A program made the translations under genes and the position numbers. From an uncultured SAR86 cluster bacterium (lineage in GTDB: Bacteria; Pseudomonadota; Gammaproteobacteria; Magnimaribacterales; AG-339-G14), in NCBI GenBank assembly GCA_902522825.1, contig CABYXE010000002.1, positions 96,530 through 154,896 on the forward strand: a stretch of 58,367 bases of DNA. The letters run 5' to 3'. Numbering within the stretch: position 1 is the stretch's first letter; each line of letters begins with the position of its first letter. Below, in pieces: positions 1 through 8,684 of the stretch. Below the pieces are notes generated by a model. That model was not told the origin of the DNA, did not search any database, and saw only the letters and a list, made by a program, of their open reading frames with translations.

Positions 1-600
1 TGGGCATTTGCCACATTCTGGGTTTGTCGGAGTGCATATCAAAGATCCTAAATCCATAATACCTTGAGAATAAGAATTGAAATTTTCCTTAGGAAGTAAT
101 TCAGTTGCGAACTTTTTTAGATCTTTTTGCGTCTTAGAAAGATTGACAGGTGATTTATTTCCCGAATTTCTTAGTAAAACTCTTTTAACGTTACCATCTA
201 AGATTACTCCTGATTTATCAAAAGCCAAGCTCATAATAGCGCCGGCAGTTGATTCCCCTATACCAGGCAGATCAAGGAGCTCATGATAATTATCGGGAAT
301 AGATCCGTTATGTTTTTCAAGAATAATTTTTGATGAAAGATAGATATTTTTAGCTCTGTTGTAATAACCAAGTCCAGACCAATGAGCCAGAACATCATCC
401 AAATTACTTTTAGCCAAAAATCTCACAGATGGAAAAGAATTAATAAATTTATGAAAATAAGGAATCACAGTTTTAACTTGAGTTTGCTGCAACATTATTT
501 CGGAAATCCAAACATGGTATGGACTTTTTGTTTGCCATGGCAAATTATTTCTTCCATTAATTTTTTGCCAGGAAATAATTTTTTTTGAGAATGAAGACAT
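1..600 (-). CDS. mutY: A/G-specific adenine glycosylase MutY, 5' part (runs off left edge)
   Basis: MutY removes adenine mispaired with 8-oxoguanine or guanine in base excision repair. The 200 visible codons start at an ATG on the minus strand (position 600) and stay open to base 1. Visible: the N-terminal LPWQ motif, the [12 protein letters not shown] helix with the catalytic Glu (about residue 34), the helix-hairpin-helix [12 protein letters not shown] (111-122) and the catalytic Asp in LDGNVKRVL (about 135). Three of the four Fe-S cluster cysteines (189, 196, 199) fall just before the edge. The C-terminal MutT-like domain would lie outside the window. Family known; cofactor and role inferred from these motifs. 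It is divergent from hisB across a 52-base gap. Confidence 0.96.
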   Translation of the reverse strand, partial: MSSFSKKIISWQKINGRNNLPWQTKSPYHVWISEIMLQQTQVKTVIPYFHKFINSFPSVRFLAKSNLDDVLAHWSGLGYYNRAKNIYLSSKIILEKHNGSIPDNYHELLDLPGIGESTAGAIMSLAFDKSGVILDGNVKRVLLRNSGNKSPVNLSKTQKDLKKFATELLPKENFNSYSQGIMDLGSLICTPTNPECGKCP

Positions 601-628
601 CTTATTTATTTTAACCTTTTACGTCCGC

Positions 629-634
629 TATAAT
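629..634 (+). promoter_or_regulatory. Probable -10 element for hisBHAF
   Basis: A perfect TATAAT lies 18 bases before the hisB ATG, between the divergent mutY and hisB starts. A start point about 7 bases downstream would give a leader of roughly a dozen bases containing a GAGG ribosome site. No convincing -35 hexamer is seen at 16-18 bp spacing, and no his leader peptide or attenuator fits in the gap. Confidence 0.4.
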
Positions 635-652
635 ATATTCTTTGAGGAAAAA

Positions 653-1240
653 ATGAGAAACGCTAGCATCGAGAGAAATACTAAAGAAACACAGATTTCT
701 ATAAATCTTGAACTAAATGGTTCAGGAAAAAGTTTACAGGCAGTAGAACTTCCTTTTTTTGCTCATATGCTTGATCAAATAGCAAAACATGGTTGTTTTG
801 ATATAGATTTAAAAGCAACTGGCGATTTAGAAGTGGACGCTCATCACACTGTTGAAGATATAGGAATTACCTTAGGAGATGCTTTCAATCAAGCTCTCGG
901 AGATAAAAAAGGGATTACTAGATATGGACATGCATATGCACCTTTAGACGAAGCTCTTTCGAGAGTAGTGATAGACTTTTCTGGTCGACCTGGGCTTCTG
1001 TGGGATGTTAAATTTACCAAGCAAACAATTAATGATTTTGATTTGCAACTATTACGAGAATTTTTTCAAGGCTTCACTAATAAATCCTTAGCTACTATTC
1101 ACATAGACAATTTGAAGGGCGAAAATGCTCATCATCAAGCAGAAACTATTTTTAAAGCTTTTGCTTTAGCTTTGAAACAAGCATGCTCTATAGATGAGCA
1201 GAAATTAGATCAAATCCCTTCCACGAAGGGAAGTTTGTAG
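653..1240 (+). CDS. hisB: Imidazoleglycerol-phosphate dehydratase HisB
   Basis: Dehydrates imidazoleglycerol phosphate to imidazoleacetol phosphate in histidine synthesis. At 195 aa this is the monofunctional dehydratase, without the histidinol-phosphatase domain that enterobacterial HisB carries at its N-terminus. The two manganese-binding repeats are both present: HHTVED (His64, His65, Glu68) and AHHQAE (His160, His161, Glu164). An ATG preceded by GAGG supports the start. First gene of hisB-hisH-hisA-hisF, with 13 bases to hisH. The histidinol-phosphate phosphatase must be encoded elsewhere. Confidence 0.96.
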   Translation: MRNASIERNTKETQISINLELNGSGKSLQAVELPFFAHMLDQIAKHGCFDIDLKATGDLEVDAHHTVEDIGITLGDAFNQALGDKKGITRYGHAYAPLDEALSRVVIDFSGRPGLLWDVKFTKQTINDFDLQLLREFFQGFTNKSLATIHIDNLKGENAHHQAETIFKAFALALKQACSIDEQKLDQIPSTKGSL

Positions 1241-1253
1241 AAGGCATTAGAAT

Positions 1254-1871
1254 ATGAAAATAGGCGTCATTGATTATGGTGCGAGTAATATTTTTTCAGT
1301 AGATAGGGCGCTTAAAAGTCTTGGAGCCTCAACCAAAATAATTAAGACTCCAAAAGACTTTGAAAAAATTGATAAATTAGTATTTCCAGGACAAGGCTCC
1401 ATGGGAGCTTGTCTTAAAAAATTATCAGATAATGATTTAAGAGACCCTTTAATAAATGCAATTGAAAATTTACCTTTTCTAGGAATTTGTTTAGGCTTGC
1501 AAATTCTTTTTTCTGAAAGCGAAGAAAGCCAAGGAGCGAAAGGTTTAGGTATCTTTAAAGAAAGAATATGTAAATTTAGTGAGTTTAAAGATAAAAAAAT
1601 TAAAATTCCTCATATGGGTTGGAATCAAGTTGAGTTTATTCAAAATCATTTTTTATGGAACGATTTAGAATCTAATAATAATTTTTATTTCGTACATTCA
1701 TTTGTTTCAAAAAATATCAGTGAAAATGATGCCTTTTCCAAAACCTTTCATGGAGAGTTTTTCGACTCTGCTGTGGCTAAAGACAATATTTTTGCAACCC
1801 AATTTCACCCTGAAAAAAGTGGCAAGCCCGGACTAAAGCTGCTTCAAAATTTTTTAGACTGGAATATTTAA
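1254..1871 (+). CDS. hisH: Imidazole glycerol phosphate synthase glutaminase subunit HisH
   Basis: Class I glutamine amidotransferase that releases ammonia from glutamine and passes it to HisF for imidazole ring closure. Length 205 aa is typical. The nucleophile Cys79 sits in LGICLG, the oxyanion strand in FPGQGS (about 44-49), and the His-Glu pair in FHPEKSG near residue 186. Only one base separates its stop from hisA, so translation is likely coupled. HisH-HisA-HisF order is the common one. Confidence 0.96.
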   Translation: MKIGVIDYGASNIFSVDRALKSLGASTKIIKTPKDFEKIDKLVFPGQGSMGACLKKLSDNDLRDPLINAIENLPFLGICLGLQILFSESEESQGAKGLGIFKERICKFSEFKDKKIKIPHMGWNQVEFIQNHFLWNDLESNNNFYFVHSFVSKNISENDAFSKTFHGEFFDSAVAKDNIFATQFHPEKSGKPGLKLLQNFLDWNI

Positions 1872-1872
1872 A

Positions 1873-2598
1873 ATGTTACCTATACCTGCGATAGATATTC
1901 AAAATGGAAAATGCGTAAGATTGAAAATGGGCGATTTGGAAAGTACAAAAATATATTATGAAAAGCCTGTCGAAGCAGCTGAATTTTGGATAAAGAAAGG
2001 AACAAAAAGACTGCATATTGTGGATTTGGATGGAGCTTTGCAAGGTAGTTCAGTAAATCTAGAGGTTATTTTAGAAATAAGAAATGCTTTCCCCGATTTA
2101 GAAATTCAATTAGGTGGTGGAATAAGAAATTCTAAAACTATAAAAAGTTATTTTAAAAATAAAATAAATTTTCTTATTCTTGGCAGTGTTGCAATCAAAG
2201 AAAAAAATTTCTTTATTGAAGCTTGCAACAATTACCCAAATAAAATTATTTTAGGGCTTGATGCAAAACGCGGATTTGTATCCGCAGAAGCTTGGACCGA
2301 GATGTCTAATATTAAAGCTCTTGATTTAGTAAAGGATTATTCTTCATTGCCTATAAATTCAATAATTTATACAGATATAAGCAAGGATGGAATGATGGGA
2401 GGACCTAATATTGAAGAGACTTTAGAGTTAGCTAACTTCTCAAGTATCCCAATTATTGCATCGGGAGGTGTCAGAAATCTTGAAGATCTAAAACTACTAT
2501 CGGAAACTAAAAAAGTTTATGGAGCTATTTGCGGCAAATCCTTATATGAAGGAACTTTAGATTTAGGGAAAGCTTTAGATTTTTTTAAAAAAAAATGA
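1873..2598 (+). CDS. hisA: ProFAR isomerase HisA
   Basis: (Beta-alpha)8 isomerase that opens the ribose ring of ProFAR to give PRFAR, the HisF substrate. At 241 aa it has the usual size. Catalytic Asp8 is in [10 protein letters not shown]; the second catalytic Asp is in [14 protein letters not shown]. Phosphate-binding loops are GGGIRN and IASGGVRN. The last four bases overlap the start of hisF (ATGA), indicating translational coupling. Confidence 0.96.
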   Translation: MLPIPAIDIQNGKCVRLKMGDLESTKIYYEKPVEAAEFWIKKGTKRLHIVDLDGALQGSSVNLEVILEIRNAFPDLEIQLGGGIRNSKTIKSYFKNKINFLILGSVAIKEKNFFIEACNNYPNKIILGLDAKRGFVSAEAWTEMSNIKALDLVKDYSSLPINSIIYTDISKDGMMGGPNIEETLELANFSSIPIIASGGVRNLEDLKLLSETKKVYGAICGKSLYEGTLDLGKALDFFKKK

Positions 2599-3353
2599 GT
2601 GTCACTATAAGAATAATTCCGTGTTTAGATGTTAGAGGCGGCAGGGTCGTAAAAGGAATAAATTTTGAGGATATTGTTGATGCAGGTGATCCTGCAGAGG
2701 CAGCACAAAGATACGATGAGGAGGGTGCAGATGAAATTTGTATGCTAGATATAGATGCCTCTTATGAAGCCAGATCAACTACGTTAGAGACTGTGGAAAA
2801 AATAGCAAATCAAGTTTTTATTCCTTTCACAGTTGGGGGCGGAATTAAAACAGTGAATGATGTTGAGGTCTTACTAAAGTCTGGCGCAGATAAGGTTTCA
2901 ATAAACACCTCAGCTATTATTAATCCCAATCTTATAAAAGAAGCTTCGAAAGAGTTTGGCTCGCAATGCATCGTTGTAGCTATAGATGCGAAATTTAATG
3001 GAGAAAACTGGAGTGTTTATACCCATGGCGGGAAAAATAAAACAGATTTGGATGCTTTATCTTGGTCTAAAGAAGTTGAGCAACTTGGCGCTGGAGAAAT
3101 TTTAATGACTTCAATGGATAAAGATGGAACTAAGTCGGGATTTGATAACAATTTAAATAGTTCTTTAGCTGAGAATCTAAACATACCGTTAATAGCTTCT
3201 GGAGGCGCAGGAAGTATTAATCATTTGGTCGATGCCGTTAAGTTAGGAAAAGCAGACGCAGTTTTAGCAGCAAGTATTTTTCACTACAAAGAAATCACTA
3301 TTAGTAAGGTTAAAGATTCTTTAAAAAACGAAGGCTTGAGTGTAAGACTATAA
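2595..3353 (+). CDS. hisF: Imidazole glycerol phosphate synthase cyclase subunit HisF
   Basis: Cyclase partner of HisH: converts PRFAR plus channelled ammonia to imidazoleglycerol phosphate and AICAR. AICAR feeds into the purine route completed by PurH, also in this window. 252 aa. Motifs: [14 protein letters not shown] with catalytic Asp12, FTVGGGIK, the second Asp in TSMDKDGT, and LIASGGAG. Its stop overlaps by six bases the 3' end of convergent gpmA. hisI/hisE, which often follow, are not here. Confidence 0.96.
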   Translation: MSVTIRIIPCLDVRGGRVVKGINFEDIVDAGDPAEAAQRYDEEGADEICMLDIDASYEARSTTLETVEKIANQVFIPFTVGGGIKTVNDVEVLLKSGADKVSINTSAIINPNLIKEASKEFGSQCIVVAIDAKFNGENWSVYTHGGKNKTDLDALSWSKEVEQLGAGEILMTSMDKDGTKSGFDNNLNSSLAENLNIPLIASGGAGSINHLVDAVKLGKADAVLAASIFHYKEITISKVKDSLKNEGLSVRL

Positions 3354-3971
3354 ATTTTCTTTTAAAAAATTTTCTTCTGAAAAACTATATAAAATTGGAT
3401 CACCAGTTCCTATCTCGAGTTTTACAATTTCCTCAGGCGATATATTTTCAAGTGACATTATCAAAGATCTAAGGGAATTCCCGTGAGCACAAATTAAAAC
3501 ACTCTTACCATTTTTTATAAGAGGTAGAATTTCAGAATCAAAATATGGAAGAACTCTTTCTGAAGTGTCTTTTAAGCTTTCGCCTCCTGGAGGAGGAACA
3601 TCAAAAGATCTTCTCCAGATATGAACTTGATTTTCGCCCCATTCTTTTCTGGCCTCATCTTTATTTAATCCAGATAAATCTCCATAATCGCGTTCATTCA
3701 AATTTTGATTTTTAACTTTTGTAAGATTTTCTTCTTCTAAGATTCTTAAGATTATTTCTCCTGTTTCTTGGGCTCTAATTAACGCTGAAGTGAAATAATG
3801 ACTAAAATTTATTTTTAGATTTTTTATTTTTTCACCTGCAATTTTAGCTTCTTCAATGCCTTTTTCCGTCAGTGGAGGATTTTTCCATCCAGTAAAAAGG
3901 TTTTTTTCATTCCATTCGCTTTGACCATGCCTTACAAGGACAAGATAAGAAATTTTTTTTTCTTTATTCAT
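3348..3971 (-). CDS. gpmA: 2,3-bisphosphoglycerate-dependent phosphoglycerate mutase
   Basis: Interconverts 3- and 2-phosphoglycerate in glycolysis and gluconeogenesis through a phosphohistidine. 207 aa, a shorter form of the dPGM family. The phospho-accepting His15 is in [10 protein letters not shown], followed by [24 protein letters not shown] and [13 protein letters not shown] are the family's substrate-site signatures, and the second active-site His is in CAHGNSLR. It is divergent from the rhodanese gene by 37 bases; a TATGAT at 3994-3999 could be a -10 for that gene. Confidence 0.94.
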   Translation of the reverse strand: MNKEKKISYLVLVRHGQSEWNEKNLFTGWKNPPLTEKGIEEAKIAGEKIKNLKINFSHYFTSALIRAQETGEIILRILEEENLTKVKNQNLNERDYGDLSGLNKDEARKEWGENQVHIWRRSFDVPPPGGESLKDTSERVLPYFDSEILPLIKNGKSVLICAHGNSLRSLIMSLENISPEEIVKLEIGTGDPILYSFSEENFLKENL

Positions 3972-4008
3972 AGTTAATAGCTTTGTTTCAGTTTATGATA
4001 CCCGTCCT

Positions 4009-4416
4009 ATGCCTTATTTTGTTCAATTTTTGATAGATAACTGGTTTATAGTCATACCACTTATTGTATCGATATCAGTCTTCCTGAGAGTTGAAAATAC
4101 GAGAAAAGCATCTATTTTAGATGCGCAACAAGTTATATTTTACTTAAATAGAAAAGACGCAGTCTTGATAGATATTAGAAATAGTAAAGAATTTTCAGAG
4201 GGTAAAATTAGCCAAGCTAATCATGTTGGACCAGATATAGATTTATGTAAAAAAGAGATTAGCAAATCTTTAGAAAAGCCAATAATTATAATTTGTCAGA
4301 ATGGAAATTATTCACTCAGGATGGCAGCAGATTTAAAAAAAGAAAATATAAACGTTTTTACTATGAAAGGAGGAATTAACTCTTGGAAAAGCGAAAATCT
4401 ACCCTTGATCTCTTAA
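4009..4416 (+). CDS. Membrane-anchored rhodanese-like protein (YibN type)
   Basis: 135 aa. One N-terminal transmembrane segment (about residues 10-28) is followed by a single rhodanese domain. The sulfur-carrying Cys96 is in CQNGNYS, and the domain ends with the usual GGINSW element. The combination matches the YibN family. In enterobacteria yibN follows a phosphoglycerate mutase gene; here it faces gpmA. Substrate not determinable; sulfurtransfer is inferred from the intact loop Cys. The last four bases overlap the 3' end of ntrC. Confidence 0.85.
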   Translation: MPYFVQFLIDNWFIVIPLIVSISVFLRVENTRKASILDAQQVIFYLNRKDAVLIDIRNSKEFSEGKISQANHVGPDIDLCKKEISKSLEKPIIIICQNGNYSLRMAADLKKENINVFTMKGGINSWKSENLPLIS

Positions 4417-5810
4417 AGATCTAATTCATTCATTTTCCTCGCTAATGTATTTCTGCCCCATCCGAGAAGATTAGCGGCTTCACTTTTTTTTCCTTTAGTA
4501 GCTTTCATGGCAACTTTAATCATAGTTTTTTCAAAAACCGGTATCGTTGAATTAAGAATATGATCATCTCCATTTGAGAGTCTCTCTGTAGCCCAAACTT
4601 CAAGTAAATCATTCCAACTCAATTCAGGACCTTTCTTCTGAATTAAAAGATCATTAGGCAGATCACTAATATTTATCTCCTGTGCAGAAGACAAAACTGC
4701 TAGTGAATGACATAGGTTTTGAAGCTGTAAAACATTTCCAGGCCATATCAAATTAGAAAAAAGATCAATCACTTCATCGGTTAAAATTTTTGTTTCTGAT
4801 TTAGTTTCTTTAGAAAATTTTTCAAAAAAGTAATTAGCAAGTAATGGAATGTCTTCTTTTCTATCTCTTAAAGCAGGCATTGGTATTCTAATAACATTAA
4901 GTCTATGAAAAAGATCTTCTCTAAAAGCTCCAATTTTTACCTTTTCATTTAAATTTTGGTTAGTAGCTGCAATTATTCTCACATCTACAGTTATTGGTTC
5001 GCTACCCCCAATCCTGTAGAACTCCCCACTTGATAATACTCTTAAAATTCTTGTCTGAGTTTCATAAGGCATGTCGCCGATTTCATCTAAAAACAACGTT
5101 GCTTTATCAGCCTGTTCAAATCTTCCTATTTTCTTTTTCTCTGCTCCAGTGAAAGCACCTTTTTCATAACCAAAAAGTTCAGACTCTAATAACTCAATTG
5201 GTATATCTGCCATATTAAGAGAAATAAGTTTTTTTTCTGACCTTTCGCTGTGCTCATAAATTGCTCTAGCTACTAATTCTTTACCCGTCCCCGACTCACC
5301 AACTAATAAAACAGTAGAATCAGAATGTGATAATTTTCCGATGGAATTGAACAAGTCTTGCATTGCTGGAGATTTACCAATGATTTTTCCTTTATCCAAA
5401 GTAATTTCATCTTCTTTGTTTCTTTTTTTTGATCTGAGTTTTCTCTCTTCTAAAGCTTTTGTTATTTTAGAAATGGCATCATTCAAGTCGAAAGGCTTAG
5501 CAATGTAATCCCATGCACCATTTTCAAAAGCGTCTACGGTGGTATCTAAATCTGAATGAGCAGTCATCATAATTACAGGAATATTAGAAAATTCATTCTT
5601 GAAAGTATCCAATAGGTCCATCCCGTCTCTTCCAGGCATTTTTAAATCAGTTAAGAGTACGTTTGGCTTATCAATGTCAAGCTGATTTACAACTTCGTTA
5701 CCGTCTTCAAAAACGGATACTTCAAAACCAGCATCAACCAAACCTTTTTCTAAAACAAATCTAATTGATTCATCATCGTCAGCAACCCATACTTTTTTTG
5801 ATTTAGACAT
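4413..5810 (-). CDS. ntrC: Nitrogen regulation response regulator NtrC
   Basis: Sigma-54-type enhancer-binding activator for nitrogen-scarcity genes. Receiver domain (1-120): acidic pocket DDD at 11-13, phospho-acceptor Asp55 in LTDLKMPG, Thr in MMTAHSD and Lys in AKPF. AAA+ domain (about 140-380): Walker A GESGTGKE, the sigma-54 contact loop GAFTGA, and Walker B FLDEIGD. C-terminal Fis-type helix-turn-helix (about 425-465) in KSEAANLLGWGRNTL. Length 465 is normal. Its start overlaps ntrB by eight bases. The intact GAFTGA loop implies that the organism keeps RpoN, although no clear -24/-12 promoter was found near glnA. Confidence 0.95.
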   Translation of the reverse strand: MSKSKKVWVADDDESIRFVLEKGLVDAGFEVSVFEDGNEVVNQLDIDKPNVLLTDLKMPGRDGMDLLDTFKNEFSNIPVIMMTAHSDLDTTVDAFENGAWDYIAKPFDLNDAISKITKALEERKLRSKKRNKEDEITLDKGKIIGKSPAMQDLFNSIGKLSHSDSTVLLVGESGTGKELVARAIYEHSERSEKKLISLNMADIPIELLESELFGYEKGAFTGAEKKKIGRFEQADKATLFLDEIGDMPYETQTRILRVLSSGEFYRIGGSEPITVDVRIIAATNQNLNEKVKIGAFREDLFHRLNVIRIPMPALRDRKEDIPLLANYFFEKFSKETKSETKILTDEVIDLFSNLIWPGNVLQLQNLCHSLAVLSSAQEINISDLPNDLLIQKKGPELSWNDLLEVWATERLSNGDDHILNSTIPVFEKTMIKVAMKATKGKKSEAANLLGWGRNTLARKMNELDL

Positions 5811-6894
5811 TTAATACCTCTGCATTTTTTGTTTTAAAGCTTTCGTCAGGAAAAGGAATTAAAATTGAAAAATTAGTTCCACTTTCGTCACTCGAACAAT
5901 CAATTGATCCGTGATGTTGATTTATTATTCCTTTTGCTATGGCAAGTCCAAGTCCAGAAGAAACTTTTTTAGTAGAAACTAAAGGGAAGAAAATAGAATC
6001 AATAAATTCTTCAGGAATACCTGGACCATTATCGATAAAATCTATTTCACAAGCAGTTTTATAAAATTTTCCATTGATAATAACTTCGGAGGCTACTCTC
6101 GTTCTTACCGTAATTTTTGTCCCAGTATTGGTTTTAATCATTGCTTCTACAGAGTTTCTAGTAAGGTTATAAAAAACTTGCATAATCAACGATGAATCAA
6201 TATTAACTAAAGGCAAACTTGGATCATAATCTCTTATAAAATTTACTTCTTTTCCATCTAACGAATTTATAAAGTCTGGCAATTTTTCCAAAACTATATG
6301 AATATTTTCTTTAGCTAAACTGAGTTGAAACTGTTTTTCAGAAACTTGATTTACAATGTTTGTAATTCGGTCTGATTCTCTTGAAATAATATTTAATAAT
6401 TCTTGGTTTTCTTTTGTTTTTAACTTATTTGATAACAATTGTGCAGCTCCTTTGATTCCACTAAGAGGATTTTTAATTTCGTGAGCTAATCCTTTTGAAA
6501 ATGCTGCTGTAACTACACCACCAGTAGATTTTCTTCTAGATTGTTTTTCTTGAATTTGCTTATCTGCATCAAAAAATTCAAAAACTATCGATTCGCTTTC
6601 TTCACCAAGATAGTAAGCAACAAAAGAGCATTTTTTTTTCAAACCCCCATCTAAGAAAAGAGTGGTTATATGTCTTTTGAGATAAGTCTTTTTTTCAAGA
6701 AGATCTAGTAATTCAAGATTATTAGTTGGCTTTTCAATAAAAACGTCATGAACTAATTTTCCTTCACATTTTTTGGAAGTAGTATTTAAAAAATTTTCTG
6801 CAGAATTATTTATAAATACGACTTTTAAATCCTTGTCAGTTATTAGTAACTTTGAGGAAATTTTCTGTAAAGCTGTTTCTAAAGATTTCTGCAT
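5803..6894 (-). CDS. ntrB: Nitrogen regulation sensor kinase/phosphatase NtrB
   Basis: Cytosolic histidine kinase that phosphorylates or dephosphorylates NtrC according to PII state. 363 aa with no membrane segment. N-terminal PAS domain (about 5-110), then the H-box GLAHEIKNPLSG with the phospho-His, N-box YNLTRNSVEAM, G1 DNGPGIP and G2 GLGLAIAKG. The PII protein is not in this window. The 132-base gap to the upstream glutamine synthetase holds only a 9-bp all-A/T inverted repeat (6929-6951), too weak to call a terminator, so ntrBC may be read through from the synthetase promoter as in enteric glnALG. Confidence 0.94.
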   Translation of the reverse strand: MQKSLETALQKISSKLLITDKDLKVVFINNSAENFLNTTSKKCEGKLVHDVFIEKPTNNLELLDLLEKKTYLKRHITTLFLDGGLKKKCSFVAYYLGEESESIVFEFFDADKQIQEKQSRRKSTGGVVTAAFSKGLAHEIKNPLSGIKGAAQLLSNKLKTKENQELLNIISRESDRITNIVNQVSEKQFQLSLAKENIHIVLEKLPDFINSLDGKEVNFIRDYDPSLPLVNIDSSLIMQVFYNLTRNSVEAMIKTNTGTKITVRTRVASEVIINGKFYKTACEIDFIDNGPGIPEEFIDSIFFPLVSTKKVSSGLGLAIAKGIINQHHGSIDCSSDESGTNFSILIPFPDESFKTKNAEVLNV

Positions 6895-7026
6895 TTCGCC
6901 TCTTTAAGAATTAATCTCAGATTCTGAAATAAAAATATTACTTATTTTTATCAGTGAATCTAAGATTAACTCATTTCACATTTTTTTAATCATATCTAAA
7001 ATATTAGACATGTTTTTCCCTAAGTT

Positions 7027-8007
7027 TTACTCAGTTAATGTACCTACAATGTGAGAAAGAATTTTGTATGGATCTGCATTAGAAGCAGGTCTTCTATCTT
7101 CCAAGTAGCCATTCCAATCATGTTCCACAGTATAAACTGGGATACGTATACTAGCTCCTCTGTCACTAACTCCATATGAGAACTCAGTAATCTTTTGAGT
7201 TTCATGAAGACCAGTAAGTCTCATATCATTATCTGATCCGTAAGCAGCAATACCTTCATCATGAACTTCACCTAATTTTTCACACATAGATTTAAAAAGC
7301 TCTTCAGAACCGCTAGATCGCATTGCTTCATTAGAAAAATTGCTGTGCATTCCAGAACCATTCCAATCTCCTGTTTTAGGCTTTGGATGAATGTTAACTC
7401 CAACACCATACTCTTCAGCAATTTTAAAAAGAAGATATCTGCTTATCCATAGATCGTCAGCAGCTTTAATTCCTTTACCAAAACATTGATACTCCCATTG
7501 ACCAAGAGCAACTTCAGCATTGGTTCCAGTAAGGGTTATTCCAAGATCAAGGCATGCCTGAAGATGGGCATCAGAGATTTCTCTTCCGACAACGTTTCCT
7601 GCACCGACTCCGCAATAGTATTCTCCCTGTTCTCTCGGAGTTCCATCTTCCCATCCCAATGGCTCACCGGATTTTGGGTCTGTGAAAAAGAACTCTTGTT
7701 CAAATCCAAACCACCATTCATCTGTTACAACTTCAGCTGCAGCAGCTCTATAGTTTGAAGGGTGGGTAGTATGATCCGCAGCTTGGACTTGTGTAAGAAC
7801 TAAGTCGTGACCATTTGGGTTAGTATAAGTTTGAACTGGTAAAAGCAAGCAATCAGAACTTCCTCCTTCAGCTTGTTCGGTTGATGAACCGTCAAATGAC
7901 CAATCTGGAGCTGTTTCCTCATCAGTTGCTTTGACTTTACTTCTCATATTAGCTTCTGGTGTATAACCATCAAGCCATATATATTCGTATGTTTTGAAAT
8001 CTGCCAT
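7027..8007 (-). CDS. Glutamine synthetase, type II (eukaryotic-type)
   Basis: Condenses glutamate and ammonia with ATP to glutamine. The short length (326 aa) and motifs mark type GSII, not the roughly 470-aa GlnA usual in this class. They are DWSFDGSSTEQAEG near residue 36, GFEQEFFFTD (metal-binding Glu), KTGDWNGSGMHSN, LTGLHET, RGASIRIP, and EDRRPASNADPY close to the C-terminus. The adenylylation loop and Tyr of GlnA type I are absent, so control by GlnE is not expected. It is the first gene before ntrB-ntrC, in the position held by glnA in enterics. ATG start with TAGGAG seven bases upstream. Horizontal or ancient acquisition is possible; composition matches its neighbours. Confidence 0.95.
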   Translation of the reverse strand: MADFKTYEYIWLDGYTPEANMRSKVKATDEETAPDWSFDGSSTEQAEGGSSDCLLLPVQTYTNPNGHDLVLTQVQAADHTTHPSNYRAAAAEVVTDEWWFGFEQEFFFTDPKSGEPLGWEDGTPREQGEYYCGVGAGNVVGREISDAHLQACLDLGITLTGTNAEVALGQWEYQCFGKGIKAADDLWISRYLLFKIAEEYGVGVNIHPKPKTGDWNGSGMHSNFSNEAMRSSGSEELFKSMCEKLGEVHDEGIAAYGSDNDMRLTGLHETQKITEFSYGVSDRGASIRIPVYTVEHDWNGYLEDRRPASNADPYKILSHIVGTLTE

Positions 8008-8064
8008 AACTTTTCTCCTATTTAATTACAGTTTTTAAACGAAAAGTAATGTTATCAAAAAAAA

Positions 8065-8125
8065 TGCAACTAAATAGTGCAAAAATTGTACTATTTTAAG
8101 GCTATAAATGCACTATTTTATAGCA
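8065..8125 (-). promoter_or_regulatory. Three NtrC-like boxes at 22-bp spacing upstream of glutamine synthetase
   Basis: Three related 17-mers begin at 8065, 8087 and 8109, exactly 22 bp apart. On the + strand they read TGCAACTAAATAGTGCA (8065-8081), TGTACTATTTTAAGGCT (8087-8103) and TGCACTATTTTATAGCA (8109-8125). The first, read on the minus strand, is TGCACTATTTAGTTGCA, close to the known NtrC consensus TGCAC-N7-GTGCA. The distal box overlaps the yqiA stop codon and lies in the loop of an 8-bp inverted repeat (GCTATAAA/TTTATAGC, 8101-8124). The nearest box is 57 bases from the ATG. NtrC binding is inferred from sequence and from the downstream ntrBC. Confidence 0.6.
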
Positions 8126-8684
8126 AAAAATCTAATATTAAGGGTATTTTTTTCTCAAATTCTTTATATTCATGAGATCCATCTTTCTCCACACATAAAT
8201 TGCTATTTTTATAATAAGAAAGCGTTTTAAAATGATTTAACACTTCATCTTCAAGTTGAATTAAAGACAGATGATTTAGAGGATATTTCAATTTTTTTAT
8301 TTTTATTTTATGAAGGTATTCATACATATCTTCACTAAATAAATAGCTTTCATCAGAGTGATAATTTTGATGATTCCCAATCAAATCTTTCATATCTTTC
8401 AAATGATTAGGAACAACAGGGTTAATATTAATAGACTTTAGGTTGTAAGTATCTGCTATGTAAGTTGAATAGAAACCTCCTAAAGAACTTCCTATTAGAG
8501 AAACTTTAAAATCACAAGATTTAGCTAAACTTAAAATATTTTTTATAGCTTCTTTGGGAGAAACAGGCAAATCAGGAAAAAAAACTTTTATACCTGAACT
8601 AACTACTAATTTAGAATTTTTAAAAATTTTAGCTTTTTTTGAATTTGACGATGAATTAAATCCGTGAAGGTATATGATTTTCAA
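8118..8684 (-). CDS. yqiA: YqiA-like alpha/beta-hydrolase esterase
   Basis: Small serine esterase of the YqiA/UPF0227 family; the physiological substrate is unknown. It opens with IIYLHGFNSSSNSKKA, has the nucleophile elbow GSSLGG, a candidate Asp in LEDEV and the catalytic His in GSHEYKEFE. I choose a TTG at 8684 because it gives MKIIYLHGFNSS, like family members, and has GGAAGG just upstream. An alternative TTG at 8702 would add six residues. The start lies inside the end of yqiB. yqiB-yqiA adjacency is also found in enterics, where cpdA and parE are nearby; these are missing here. Confidence 0.85.
   Translation of the reverse strand: MKIIYLHGFNSSSNSKKAKIFKNSKLVVSSGIKVFFPDLPVSPKEAIKNILSLAKSCDFKVSLIGSSLGGFYSTYIADTYNLKSININPVVPNHLKDMKDLIGNHQNYHSDESYLFSEDMYEYLHKIKIKKLKYPLNHLSLIQLEDEVLNHFKTLSYYKNSNLCVEKDGSHEYKEFEKKIPLILDFLL

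Noticed and set aside
601-652. his leader peptide or attenuator
   Set aside because: The gap is only 52 bases and has no run of His codons and no alternative stems.
6929-6951. 9-bp inverted repeat between glutamine synthetase and ntrB as a terminator
   Set aside because: The stem is entirely A-T and no T-run follows on the transcribed strand; it is likely a chance feature of AT-rich DNA.
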